NCBI RefSeq assembly: GCF_019924925.1 | Contig: NC_067220.1 | Location: 1,798,001-1,862,000, forward strand | Direction of reading: 5' to 3' | Length of the DNA stretch: 64,000 nt | Origin: Ctenopharyngodon idella | Taxonomy: Eukaryota; Chordata; Actinopteri; Cypriniformes; Xenocyprididae | In this document: positions 46,701-59,663 of the stretch, piece after piece | Position numbering within the stretch: position 1 is the first letter of the stretch | Layout of the letters: every line of letters begins with the position of its first letter | Notes under the pieces: model-generated | What the model was told of the DNA's origin: nothing | The model's database searches: none | Seen by the model: only the letters and a program-made list of their open reading frames with translations | Translations under genes and position numbers: made by a program

Positions 46701-49385
46701 TTAATTAAACCAGGTAAAAACAACTTACATGCCTTGAGTTTAAATGAGTTACAATATTAACTCTTTCCCTACTGGCAATCCATGTTTTCACTGAGGGGCG
46801 CTATTACACATCTTCTGAAAGAGTACAGAATCAGGTGAAGGAGAAGCAGAAAGAAAAGTGATAGAAGCATTGCTTATGTAACTGTCACAGGCCAGTAAGA
46901 GCTGTGCGTGTAAACCTCACTTCCCTAATCTCAAGAGGCGCTCTATAGCGACTGATGCTACAGACTGCGGTCTTTAGCCTCCTTGTTAGAGCGCCCGACT
47001 ACCATGCCAGAGACCACAGTTCAAATCTCACTCAGAGTGGGTTGAGTCTGGTTACACTTACGAAAATGCAAAATAATGTTAAACAGCGTTTAAATAAAAA
47101 CTGCCTAATGTTACTGAATGAAATGTCAAACCCAGGATGAGCTATAGGACTCATTAAAGTGTTGATTTATTTTTTTTTTATTTATTTATTTTTTTTATTT
47201 AAGCAGAGGCCCAGTTCTTTCTTTTGATATATTGCATGTTCAGATATTTATACAACAAAATATTCTGGGGGCCATGAAACTTTTGTGAAAATGATCAAAA
47301 ACGCTGCTGCTTGCTGGCAACATTTTACAAGAAAATTCTGGCAGGGAAAGAGTTAAGTACAAGAAAAATAACACCTATATAAATGTAAATGTTCACATGT
47401 AAAATACTATTTGTTTTGACAAGGTAAAAGGCCACTTTCATCAAAGTGTCCCACAATAATATTGGACGAACAGAGCAGAAAAGTCAAAATGGTGGTTGGA
47501 GGTGCAGGAGGAACAAATATCACCACATCAGTTGCTCAGGTAACAAAAACACTGAAGAGAGTTGAACAATTAAAGCATTGCTCAACTTTACATTACAGCA
47601 CATAACAGAAATCAATACACTGACATTTGATTATTCTGAATATGTCAAAGCCGGGGTGAAGGGAAGAGACGAAGACTCGATAATGCAGAATATGGGCTTT
47701 TATTTAATAACACAACAAACAAAAACTACCCCGAGGGGGAAAACAAGACTGGCAGCAGGATTTGACTTGACTAACAAGGCAGGGAAACACACGAGAGGGA
47801 ATGATGATCTAACAAAGGATTGCAAACATAATGAGAATAAATAGGGCAGCAAACAAAGAGGGTAATGAGGGAGGACAGATGAGGCAAATGAAGCAATAAT
47901 CAGGTAACAAGATGAGCGGGGTTAAGGCAATAGAAGGTATGCATTGACGTCACTTTCCCGGCGGAACACACCCTCCTCGGACACACCGAGTGGCAAAAGT
48001 ACCTGTTGCATGAATGGATTTAATAGGGGAAACTCTGAAAATGCAAGTAAAACAAACAATTATCAGTTTAAGTTAAAGGCAGATGGACTTGATAGTGTTC
48101 CTTACAACTTACCAAAGAACAAGTGATCCATGGATATTGACGTGACCAGGACATTTATATGTGCCTGATTTGACTGGGAACTGCATAAAGCAAATTTGCC
48201 TGTGAACGCTTTATATAAATACAATATATAGGTATAAATCTGGGTGATCACTTATATCAATGTTATATTTATCGTTATCGTCCAGCCCTAAATCTTGGAT
48301 GTTTTTTTAATAAACAGTTACAAAAGCTGTAAAATGATGCAGAATATACAGTAAGATGGTAAATATTTAATTGATGAGTTGTCAGTACAATATATAACTA
48401 TATATATACTCATCGTCATGTGCATAACCTCATGTGCATAGCCTCTATAGACAGGAGAGCACATGGCACAAGGAAATGACAAGCCATGAGCTCACACCAA
48501 ACATGACAAAAACATGAGCACATGGCCAGCGAACACAGTCACAAGCCCTGTGCTCAAACAAAACAATATACAAACACGCATCTGATGAGAACACTCATGA
48601 GCCGTGTGTTCATACAAAACATGACAACATGAACACATGCAGCCAGTGAAAAACCATGTGCTACACAGCACAAGACACATGACAACGAGCGAATGCTCAT
48701 CCCGTCTGCTCACAACAGAAGACAAACACACGGAGCATGAATGTCCAAATCCCGACACAGAACTGAAACCAAACTAGACTGAAGTGCCGGGATCTGAACA
48801 CCACGCTCTACACACAAGACAAGACGATAGCAGTGTCAGAGCTCTGTCACCAACACAAGAATAAACAGACCGAAGTGACTGAACCCTGACATAATAGGCC
48901 AATGGCTAAGGTTATGTGTTTTAAAAATTTAAACAATAGGTTTGTGTGATATTTAAATCTATTTGTCTTTTGTCTAAAAACATTTTCCCCTCTCTTGTCT
49001 CCCTCATCTCAGGTGATCCTGAACTATCTGTACTTTGACTATGACCTGCAGAATTCTGTTAATGAACCCAGAGTTCAGATCACGCTGAATGTGACAAATA
49101 TAGAAGCTGAATTTAATAAGGTAGGATCCACTTGACAACAAAAGTTTGTCATCTAAATTAGATTCACAAAGTCACAAGAGTGATAATTATACTAATTTTC
49201 TCTCTGTGTTGTATTTATGTGTGCAGAGTATAATTGATGGCTTGAAGCAGAAGAATCATAATATAATTCAAAATACATATTATACTTCAGAAACATTATC
49301 AGTGGTCCAGGCGGTCGTACAACAGAGGGACAAAATCTGTACTGAATCCGACCACAGGAATTACGGCTCTCCTGCTGGATACTGA
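34704..49385 (+). CDS. ggt1: Gamma-glutamyltransferase (GGT1-like), 12 open exons
   Basis: GGT is a membrane-anchored ectoenzyme that transfers or hydrolyses the gamma-glutamyl group of glutathione. Exons: 34704-34889, 35020-35150, 40132-40221, 40406-40595, 41376-41536, 42283-42432, 43245-43381, 44452-44642, 46598-46713, 47424-47539, 49013-49120, 49227-49385. They join in frame to 577 codons plus TGA. Seen in order: a hydrophobic anchor (IIGLVISVVVGL), GGSAVDAAIAALLCVS, SMGIGGG, INARET (substrate-binding Arg in the family), VPGELRGY, NGSL, TYHRMIEAFRFADA, the autocleavage and nucleophile site DDHGTSHLSV (Thr codon 44575), PLSSKCPTI, VVGGAGGTNITT and a GSPAGY end like that of human GGT1. The first listed exon has no in-frame ATG; the acceptor CTTTCAG at 34703 means a small 5' exon was missed. 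N-glycosylation sequons are several. Intron 2 is 5 kb and full of transposons. It looks intact. GGT1 is preferred to GGT5 by the CEVFC and AFRFA stretches. Confidence 0.92.
36560..37521. mobile_element. Element with long subterminal inverted repeats, in GGT intron 2
   Basis: The left end TGCACTGTTAAAAACTGCC...GGAAATTACAG mirrors the right end (CTGTAATTTCCTAG...TTTAAAGTGCA). Inner arms also mirror: CATTTTCTTATGAATTACTG near 36670 against CAGTAATTCATAAGAAAATG near 37400. GTGACGTCACCATAATGGTC and its relative near 37250 lie further in. No transposase ORF was found. Confidence 0.6.
37740..39815 (-). mobile_element. IS630/Tc1-like DDE transposase remnant, split
   Basis: On the minus strand, 39811 down to about 39640 encodes an MRGEGATERGQNRAQYLNE start and, after a shift, REAGQRIQPILSQSTVASIV. 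39430-39310 has RGKIFNVEQDAVIDMIVANN. 39268-39180 has MKQLNGVSFQRNSD. After an inserted foldback, 38055-37750 gives MELEAERAHHKFIYLDKAGF and RGRNI...PGQRG, then an ERLITFLDAL stretch. KFIYLDKAGF fits the first catalytic aspartate region of IS630/Tc1-type DDE enzymes; the second and third acidic residues were not found. The copy is frameshifted and interrupted, so it is dead. It lies antisense in intron 2 of the GGT gene. Confidence 0.65.
38095..39160. mobile_element. Foldback (palindromic) element inside the transposase remnant
   Basis: Arms of roughly 185 bp are inverted: ACTGTCCTGAATAAGCAATT and ACATAAAGTCCACAAGAC near 38211-38268 against GTCTTGTGGACTTTATGT and AATTGCTTATTCAGGACAGT near 38991-39046. 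The loop (about 38290-38970) is GC-richer, with CCGGCGCAATGCAGCGCC and AAGTGCACCTGCGCCGTGCA, and is itself probably another nested repeat. It separates the N-terminal and catalytic parts of the transposase. Confidence 0.65.
40758..41322. mobile_element. Inverted-end element carrying a tRNA-like segment
   Basis: The left end GTCCTCCAACCAATACGCCC...TAGGTCGTTT mirrors the right end AAACGACCTATAGGGTCATT...GGAGGAGGAC. It lies in the GGT intron between the 40406 and 41376 exons. No clear target duplication was recognised. Confidence 0.6.
40906..40980 (+). repeat. tRNA-like (SINE-type) sequence, not a working tRNA
   Basis: An A-box-like TAGCTCAATTGGTAGAGC and a B-box-like GGGTTCGATCCC are present at near-tRNA spacing. 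Between them the palindrome ATCATGTGATCAT replaces a normal 7-base anticodon loop, giving a 12-base loop, and the 5' and 3' acceptor halves do not pair well. This fits a tRNA-derived repeat. Confidence 0.6.
41627..42260. mobile_element. hAT-type non-autonomous element (634 bp)
   Basis: Long inverted ends (GGAAACACTCTACAATACGG at the left; the right end is the reverse complement of GGTAACATTTTACAATACGG) enclose ATTAACTAATGCACAGAT-type words. Perfect 8-bp duplications ATCTTTGT lie at 41619-41626 and 42261-42268. It sits only 22 bp upstream of the GGT exon at 42283, so its right flank supplies part of that exon's acceptor region. Confidence 0.88.
43675..44337. mobile_element. TTAA-flanked foldback element (663 bp)
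   Basis: The two arms are inverted copies of one unit: AGGATTAGCTCACTTTCAAA at the left, TTTGAAAATGAACTAATCCT at the right, with TTATAATGGCAGTAATATG against ATTACTGCCATTATAA further in. TTAA flanks both ends (43671-43674 and 44338-44341). The paralogous place in the GGT pseudogene (9711-9714) has a single TTAA with no insert, which proves the insertion and its target duplication. It lies in the intron before the catalytic exon. Confidence 0.9.
44934..46269. mobile_element. Tc1/mariner-type non-autonomous element (1.34 kb)
   Basis: Inverted ends CAGTTGGTAGTCAACCAGAAT and its reverse complement are bounded by TA on both sides (44932-44933, 46270-46271). TA duplication with a CAGT start is typical of Tc1/mariner. 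The pseudogene intron lacks it: its sequence passes directly from ACACTTC to ATGCTCCTG around 10127-10146. No transposase ORF was recognised inside. Confidence 0.8.
47643..48891. mobile_element. Probable solo LTR or LTR-like insert (1.25 kb)
   Basis: It begins TGTCAAAG and ends CCCTGACA, matching the end style of the 457-bp solo LTR at 7923-8379. Flanks GAATA and TAATA differ by one base, compatible with a 5-bp target duplication. An AATAAA lies near its right end (48860). The paralogous pseudogene intron (near 11917) is uninterrupted: TTCTGAATATGGCTAAGG. Small + strand ORFs in it are not recognisable. The boundaries fit, but the internal order was not verified against a second copy. Confidence 0.6.
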
Positions 49386-49771
49386 GCGCTGCTCCTGCGA
49401 TCATGCTGCTGTTGAGCCAGCAAAAGTAAAACCGTTGTTTAGTGACAGATCCAGACGTGTTTGTTGGGATGCAATAAAACTTGAGCAGGCAACGTGCAGA
49501 AAGTTATTCATAAATAACATTGTTTCAGCCATTCTACATTACGATATCCCACAGCACCTAAAAATGCTGCATATTTTATCTGTAGTATTCCAGTTTGTCC
49601 ATTTTTTTTAATAAGCTTATCTATTGCTATCACTTGCATTTTGAAATCTGCAAAAAAAAAAAAAAAAAAAAGCCTTCTCAATATACACTCAAAAAATTGT
49701 ATTTTTACTGTTGTGAGCTTTACTGTATAGAGTTTGATAGTTGCATTGTTTTGAAGAATTGTTTGAAAATC

Positions 49772-49777
49772 AATAAA
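49772..49777 (+). terminator. Polyadenylation signal of GGT gene
   Basis: AATAAA occurs about 390 bp after the GGT stop codon. At the paralogous place in the pseudogene (about 12697-12705) the sequence reads GAAAATTAAGTATC, with the hexamer destroyed by a small deletion. Confidence 0.6.
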
Positions 49778-49804
49778 GTATCATGTAAGTACAAGCCTAC
49801 TTGA

Positions 49805-51454
<1,650 letters not shown>

Positions 51455-51869
51455 TGTGTCTTTTCTTATTTAAACATAATCATGATAGTTCCTTTCCGGC
51501 GTTTTTTTTTTTCATTTAAAATTCTTGCAGTAGACGATTGTGGTAATACGCAATGACAGGTGGTGAAATTCCACTCTCCACTTGTGATGGCGTTCTCTAG
51601 CCCATCGATGTACCCTCACCCTATGCCTTTTGCAGTGCCCTTGGAGATCTAACTGAACACGTAATTTACGCTTCTTTCGGATTGGAATCTCGTTTAAGAT
51701 GGCGGAATACCCTGTGAAGTTCACTTCGCACTGACGGTTGAATGGAACACACCCTAAGTCACCGCGTATGTGACCAGAAAACAAAAGTAAAAGAAAAGAC
51801 GGAAGCGACGCCAGTCCGGAGGTATAAAACAAAACACACCCAGCGTATTTAACTCCGGTACATGTTGTG
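51455..51869 (+). promoter_or_regulatory. Promoter and non-coding first exon of NLR-C gene at 52.9 kb
   Basis: This stretch is paralogous to 13958-14313. It shares TTAAGATGGCGGAATACCCT (YY1-like, about 51694), ATGTGACCAGAAAACAAAAG, GACGCCAGTCCGGA and a splice donor GTG|GTAAGT (exon end 51869). Unlike the other copy it has a TATAAAA box at 51823-51829, inside a segment of about 20 bp absent there. The distance to the coding exon is about 1 kb against 5.2 kb in the other copy. A second 5' splice junction probably lies at TTAAATCAG|GAG about 30 bp before the ATG, which both genes share. Confidence 0.6.
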
Positions 51870-52927
51870 GTAAGTTCAGAAGTTATTCTTTATCACAATG
51901 CAGGCTATAATAGAAATACGACTGTTACGTAATGCGGTATTCATAATGCCCAATGATAGATTTCGTGTGTTTTGGGTGATCAGCAGCTGCTCAACTCATC
52001 AGTCACTACTGAAGGTGCCACACTATGGTGACATAACTAAGCAGAGCAGCTTGTGCCAATGGCTTCTAAGATGCCATGCCACTTAATGAATGATTGTGCA
52101 CATGTTAGACTTCTTTACACCTGTATAATTGCATGTTATTTGAATTTGAAATAAGCAATGAACCTACAATAAACCTGGCTTTCATGTGTGTAGCAACACT
52201 TGAACATGACTTGCTCATAATTACTGTATGGCTTTAGAAGTAGGAAGTAGAATTTCAGGTAACGCATGAAGACAGCATGAAGGCTAGAATGAGACAATCT
52301 AGTGAGTGCGCATGGCGAGCTAATAGAGGTTTCTGCACTACAGTGTCTGTGCAAAAATACTATTTAAAATTACTTTTGGAAAAATACTTTACAATAAAAA
52401 TCTTCATATTATCGGTCTTTTTGTTAATACAGTGCAGTGAATAAATATCCTGTGGTCTCCCAGTAGTTTGTATAATGGAAGTTTAGCATTATGTAATTGA
52501 TTTACAATAAAACAAAACATAATTCCCTTATCTAAGAACACATTTTTTTGTATTGCAAATCATAATGATGCCTTCATCTTTGAAAACTTTTTTTTTTTTT
52601 TTTTTTGTCTTACATCTCATGATGAACTCAGGTGAGCTCAGTGCTGATCCATTTTCTGTTAATTCTTTTTTGTGAATTGGAATCTGTGCAGAGGATTGAA
52701 AGATACACTTCAAAACAGGCTGAATGATGGACACAAAACGAAAGCTTTCTTCAAAAGATTTTAAAGAGCAATGGAGCTTAAAAAGTACTGTTTTACTCCA
52801 TGAATCTGAGAGATGAAACATGATTGTTGTCAGTGTTACTGTAAATTTGTTTTTATTGTCCTTTTGAAGGTAATTAGCAATTAAATGACTTAAATCAGGA
52901 GAAAGAGTTGGGGAACACACATCCAAA

Positions 52928-55900
52928 ATGCATCACTGTGAGGAGATAAAGGAGGACAGGAAGGAGAAAGAAGAGTATGGTGCAGGATCCAGCTGTGTGT
53001 CAATGAAGAGTGACCAGTCCATGCGCAACCCCATTATTTTCAGTGATGGAGCCATGACCTCTGACCCCAGGTACAGTAAGATACCCATGTATGCATTTGG
53101 TAGATGCTTTCAAATGAATTTGCAGTGCATTCAAGCTACCTAGAGCAACACGTTGGGTTGTGTTCTAAATCACACCCTATACCCTCATTTACTATTCCCT
53201 ACATTAGTTGACTAATATAGTCCACTTGACAGAGTGAATGAAAAGAAGTGAGTAAATTCAGACACTGATGAACACCCGATAAGCAGAATCACTGAAAGAC
53301 AGAGAAACAAAGAAAAGAGACAAGCAGAAACACAATAACTACAACTAACTTCAGTCACCATCATGGTGACCAGTGTCTGCTTTAGTTGAGCTTTTGACTC
53401 TTTAACATTAGTTTTCTCTGGCTGCTGTAACTGAGTGTTTATAAAACATGTTTGTTATGGGAGGAAAAAGCCAACATGAAGTTGATCAGGTTTTTTGTTT
53501 GTTGTGAAAACAACGAAACGTTGGTCAATAAAAACTTTCTGCAAGTGAGTGTGCAGTCAAACCTCATGTATATTTACTTTTTTACTGCCACCATTGTTTA
53601 GATTGATCTGCTGATTTCTGATATTTGTGTGTCTAAATAATGATGCAGCTGTTTCTTGTGCATGGTGTTTAAAAAAAATATATTTTAAACTGATTATTGT
53701 TGGAACTCTTGCTGTGGCTTCACAGTGGTGATAATGTAAAATTTTAGTCTGTTAATAATGTAACACAAGGGATTAAACACAGTATGAGTTCAATGAATCA
53801 AGAGACTATGTTATGTTTATATCTTCATCAACACAACTATCAGCACTCAGTGATTTTTTTTTTTCCACATTTGTTTCTGCTATAACAAATGTGGCTTGCA
53901 AAAATAGTTTAAGCAGCCAGAGAAAAAAACAAAAAACTGATGTATAAAAAGTCAAGGGTCAAGAGCTCAACTAAAGCAAACACTCATCTCATCAATGGTG
54001 ACATCAAACCAAACATTTTCGAAAAAAAAACTTCAACATCTAAACTTCTGTTAATTCTCAATAAGATCTTCTGTAGAAATAAAGTTCAACTGGTCAGTAA
54101 TAAGTGCAATAATGTGTAACGACTGGAAGACATTTTTTTCGTTCTTGTTCCTCTTTTCAGTGATTCTGCTTGTTAACAGCAGGTGTTCATCATTTATGCT
54201 CAATCATCTTTTACATATTAACTTAATTATCTCACTGCAACACAGCATCAATGTTACTTTTACTCTTTGTAGTGTGGACACTAGAGGATGTTCCTGTGGG
54301 GTTGAAAGGGTTAAAGGTGTAAGATAAAAGACACACCCACAAAATGTATTTTAACAGTAACAAACTGTAAGTTAAAAAAACTGTTAGTGGCAACACTGTT
54401 GCCAGTAGTTTACTGTAAAATTGAGTTGTGTGGGTCACTATTGCGCTGAAGAGTAGAGCCTTTGCTTAAGTTCAGGAGATCAAGAAAAATTGATGATATG
54501 CTGCATGTCGTTTTATTTAACAGATGGTGATTGTGTAGTTGCTGATGCAGTGAAAATTTCTTTATTTAAAATGTTTTGAATCTAAGAGTGACATATGTGT
54601 ACCAATAGTAGTATGTGAGTGTTTTTGTGTGCAGAAACTCTCTCTTGAGAGACTCACACAACCCTGAGCTGTATTTTTTTTATACATTTCTATAAACCCA
54701 ATAAATATCTTGCCAGTTTCCTTTAAATACCCAAAACAAAGAAATATTTAAATCTAAGTTGTAGAATTTTGGTTGAGCAGGATCCCATTACCCAAGGCTC
54801 ACACTTGTTTTGGGGCAGGAAATTTTTCTCACCAGAGGCCTTGAGGCAGACACACCCCTCAAAAGGAGAGCAGAATCCTCATAAGTTTTAAACCTTTATT
54901 ATAATGTAAATTACTACTGTGAGATTTAGATCATTTTACTAATCACACTCATTGTTTTTTTTTCATCCAGATCACTGATCAGTGTTCCCAGATTATTCAA
55001 ATGAATATGATCCATCTGATCTTCCTGTCTCAATTCGTAGGGAGTTAGAACCCACCACCTCATCAGCTCTAAAAGATATTTAAACAACAACTAAAATCTA
55101 CTTTTTCTCCTAATGATGTTATTCCCAGTCATTTTTTTTTTCAAGCAAATCTCTAAATGTCTATTACCCAGCTTACTGTTTTTTTATTAACAAGTGCCTG
55201 ACTAAGGTCACATGCCCTCTAGATTTTAAGCATGCCGTTGTGACCACTTTTAAAGATACCTAACTTAGCTCCAGAGGACATGAATAACATTAGACCTATT
55301 TCTATTTACCTATTTTCTATTTTACATAATCTTGCAACATTTATTATCATTCGTAAACATAACTGCTAAAGTTGAGACTTTCCAATCAGGTTCCAATCTG
55401 CAGTGCCGAGTACCAAGTCAGCTTTGGTACTAAATATTATCTTGGTAACACTTTAGTATAGGGAACACATATAAACTATTAACTTCAACCCTCAATAAAA
55501 GACTAATTTACTGCTTATTAATAGTTAGTAAGGTAGTTGTTAAGTTTAGGTATTGGGTAGGATTAAGAATTTAGAATAAGGTCATGTAGAATAAGGCATT
55601 AATATGTGCTTAATAAGTACTAATAAATACCCAATATTCTAGTAGTATGCATGCCAATAAGCAACTAGTTAAAAGACATTAAAATAAAGTGTTAGCATTA
55701 TCTTTCTGGCCTTAGTATTCGATATCGATGACATAAGCCTCGTTTTCACCAAAATTACCCGTAACATGGTTCCAGGAACTGTTGCTATCTGCGTTTCCAT
55801 AGCAGTCTAAAGTACCGTGAAGATTAGTCCGGTGACATTGGACTGCACGCGACTTTACAGTTCCCGCTGGATTTCATCATTCGCATATAAGCTTAATAAA

Positions 55901-58311
55901 GCCTGAACCTCATCTTCGGTCCTTCTGTCATATTTTTAACCTTCAATGTTGATTCGAATAGCAAACAATTCTTACTGCACACACCGCAACCGACTTTTAA
56001 AAATGGTGGTTGAAATAAAATGCTGCTTGGAGTCAAACAATCAAAATGCTGCGTGAACTCAACCAATCAGCATATTCAGTGCTTCCAGTGAAAAAGTACT
56101 ACCTTGCAAGCAGGGACGATTTGATGGGAGAATTTTTTCCTGTAACTTTATTTAGACCCTGGTTCCTGCGGTCGAAACACACCAAGTACCACCCCAAAGT
56201 CCCTAGTTCCTGGGGAAAGTTCCTGCGGTGGAAACAGGGCTATAATATCCTCATAACAAACCTTGAACACTTGGTAGGATTAAAATTGGCACTGTTTTAA
56301 GATTAGAAAATTTAAGTTGAAAGTATATATAATATATTTAGATTATAATGCTGTGTGAACTTTATCATTCAAAAATTTTGTTGATGTTGTGTCTTTTGTA
56401 TGTTGTGATCAGATCTGTGCCATCCACATCATCCCGCTCTGAGATCCATATCAGGCAAGACAAAACTGAAGCAGTCCTGCAGACACACACACTGGAGACT
56501 GGAGACTTGCAGAGAGTCAAAGACCAGCACAAAACCAGCATGAAGAACAAGTATGAGAGATTATTAGAGGGAACCAAACTACAAGAGAATGAAACCCTCC
56601 TGAACATGATCTACACACAGCTCTACATCATAGAGGGAGAGAGTGAAGGAGTGAATGAAGAACATGAGGTTTTACAGATGGAGAAGACAGCTAGAACACA
56701 ACACTCACAAGACCCTCCAATCAACTGCAATGACATCTTTAAAGCATCACCTGCACCAGGATGTGAGGAGAAAGACCAAATCAAGACTGTTCTTACTAAA
56801 GGCATCGCTGGAATCGGAAAAACCGTCTCTGTGCAGAAGTTCATTCTAGACTGGGCTGAGGGAAAAGCCAATCAGGATGTAGATTTCATGTTTGTGCTTC
56901 CATTTCGAGAGATGAACTTGATCCGAGATCATCAGTATAGTCTTCATAGTCTTCTACTGTACTTTCATCCTGAACTTAAAGATCTGGACTCAAAGATTTA
57001 TGAGGAGTGTAAAGTTGTGTTCATCTTTGATGGTCTGGATGAAAGCAGAATGACACTGATGTTTTCAGATGCTCAGAAAGTTTCTGATGTGACTGAGACA
57101 TCATCAGTGGGTGTGTTGATGTCAAAGCTCATGACAGGAGAGCTGCTTCCTTCTGCTCTCATCTGGATCACCTCCAGACCAGCAGCATCCAAACAGATCC
57201 CCATCAAATACATCAACCGTCTGACAGAAATTCAGGGATTCAATGAGCCTCAGAAGGAGGAATATTTCACGAAGAGAATCAGTGACAAACATCAAACCAG
57301 CAGAATCATCTCACACATCAGAAGAGCAAGAAGTCTCCATATCATGTGCCACATACCTGTCTTCTGCTGGATCTCATCCACTGTGCTTCGGAAGCTACTG
57401 AAAGAAGATCTGAGTGCAGAAATCCCTCAAACTCTGACTGAAATGTACATCCACTTCCTGCTGATTCAGATCAACATGAGGAATCAGAAGTATGAAGAGA
57501 GAGATCCAGAGAAACTCCTGCAGTCCAACAGAGAAGTGATGGTGAAACTTGCTGAAGTGGCTTTCAAACAGCTGATGAAGGGCAATGTGATGTTCTATGA
57601 GGAGGACCTGAAAGAGAGCAGCATAGATGTCACTGACGCCTCAGTGTATTCTGGGATTTGCACTGAGATCTTTAAGGAGGAATCTGTGATTCATCAGAGG
57701 AAAATATACAGTTTCATTCATTTGAGCGTTCAGGAGTTTCTCGCTGCTTTCTATGTATTTTATCATTATGTTATAAAAAATGTTGACATATTACAGTTTT
57801 GTGATGTGATGCATAATCTGCATAGGGATGCAACAGATAAAGCTCTTAAGAGTGAAAATGGACACCTGGATCTGTTCCTGCGGTTCCTGCTGGGCATCTC
57901 ACTGGAGTCCAATCAGAGACTCTTACAGGATCTACTGACACACACAGACAGCTCAGAGAGCATCAGGAGAACCACACAGTATATTAAAGAGAAGATCAAA
58001 GATGGACATGGACTCTCCACTGAAAGATCCATCAATCTGTTCCTCTGTCTGCTGGAGGTGAAAGATCAGACTCTGTCCAGAGAGATTCAGGAGTTTGTGA
58101 AATCAGACAAACACTCAGAGAAGAAACTGTCTCCTGCTCACTGCTCAACAATCACCTACATGCTTCAGATGTCAGAGGAGGTGCTGGATGAGCTGGACCT
58201 CAAGAAATACAACACATCAGACGAGGGTAGAAGAAGACTGATACCAGCTATGATCAACTGCACAAAAGCCCTGTGAGTGTTAAATCATGTCTTAATGTCT
58301 TAAATTGTGAC

Positions 58312-58342
<31 letters not shown>

Positions 58343-59627
58343 TATGGCAATACAGGTGAAGAATGAGGATAAGAATTAAATTTAATGTGTTTTACTCTCT
58401 TTCAGTCTTGCTGGCTGTAATCTCGCTGGTCAGTCATGTGAAATTGTGTCATTAGCTCTTCAATCCTCACACTCTGTCCTGAAAGAGCTGGATCTGAGTA
58501 ACAATGATCTGCAGGATTCAGGAGTGAAGCTGTTCTCTGATGGACTGAAGAGTCCAAAATGTCAGCTGGAGATACTGAGGTATTTAAGAACATATAAGGG
58601 ATAATGTACGGTTAGCTGGTCATAGTGTTGATGTGTGTCTGCAGATGATCTGATTGTGTGTGTTCATCTGTAGGTTGTCAGGCTGTATGGTGACAGAGGA
58701 AGGCTGTGGTTATGTGTCTTCAGCTCTGAGTTCAAACCCCTCACACCTGAGAGAGCTGGATCTGAGCTACAATCACCCAGGACAATCAGGAGTCAAGCTG
58801 CTCAACCACAAACTAAATGATCCAAACTGCTCACTGCAGATTCTCAAGTATGTTTAGCAGTAATGACTCAAATATCTGTATGTGATGGAGGTCACCTAAG
58901 AGGGATCTTTTGTTAAGAAATTGCTAGTGAAATATTTTTTTATGGTATCATTACTTTTTTTTAACTGGCTTTAATCCATAAATCTTTCATAAGAAAAAAC
59001 ACTGAACAGTCAAATTTTGAGGGTGTAAAACTAGAGGACTAATACAAATTAACTTGAAGAAAAACCAAATTACTACAACTATATACCACAACAATATATT
59101 TTTAAAGTCCTACTAGGATTCGAGAGAGCGTAGTATTAAAGAGTTAAATGCTATCACAATTTGCAGTACTTATTTAACACTTTTTTGTTGTCTTTTGTTT
59201 GCGATGTTTGATTGCAATGTTTTGTGGTCTGTGTGACTTAGGCATAATTGACTCTGTACTATCCTGTCTCTGGTCTGGAGCACACTGGTGTGCAATGCGG
59301 TGGTTCATGTGACAGAAGCAAAACCATGGGCCATATTCACAAAAAAAAAATCTCAACCCCTTAAGTGCCCCTTAACCCTGCAAAAAAATTCATAATCAAA
59401 TTACTAAGCAAACACTGACAGGAATAGTGATTCGGAGTGTGAAGTCAGCAGAAGAATCATAGCGATGATCGTTTTGTATAGTGGAGAGTCTGTGTATGTA
59501 TTGAGACAATCAATTGTTTTTTGAAAGGGCACTTTCATTTTCGCGATCAAAGGGGCAGGACCCCCCCCCCTCCCCCCAATTATTGTTATAATTTTCAATT
59601 ATAACAATCTTCCCACATATCATATAA

Positions 59628-59663
<36 letters not shown>

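Noticed and set aside
51512..51832. Minus-strand ORF at 51.5-51.8 kb
   Set aside because: It overlaps the conserved NLR promoter, and the frame is not kept in the 14-kb copy.
56348..56412. In-frame ATG ahead of the NACHT exon of the second complete NLR
   Set aside because: It lies before the conserved acceptor, and the paralogous stretch at about 20270 contains a stop. The 52928 first exon is conserved in both genes.
58402..58593. Minus-strand ORF over the LRR exon at 58.4 kb
   Set aside because: It is the antisense shadow of a 174-bp LRR exon with correct + strand splice sites.
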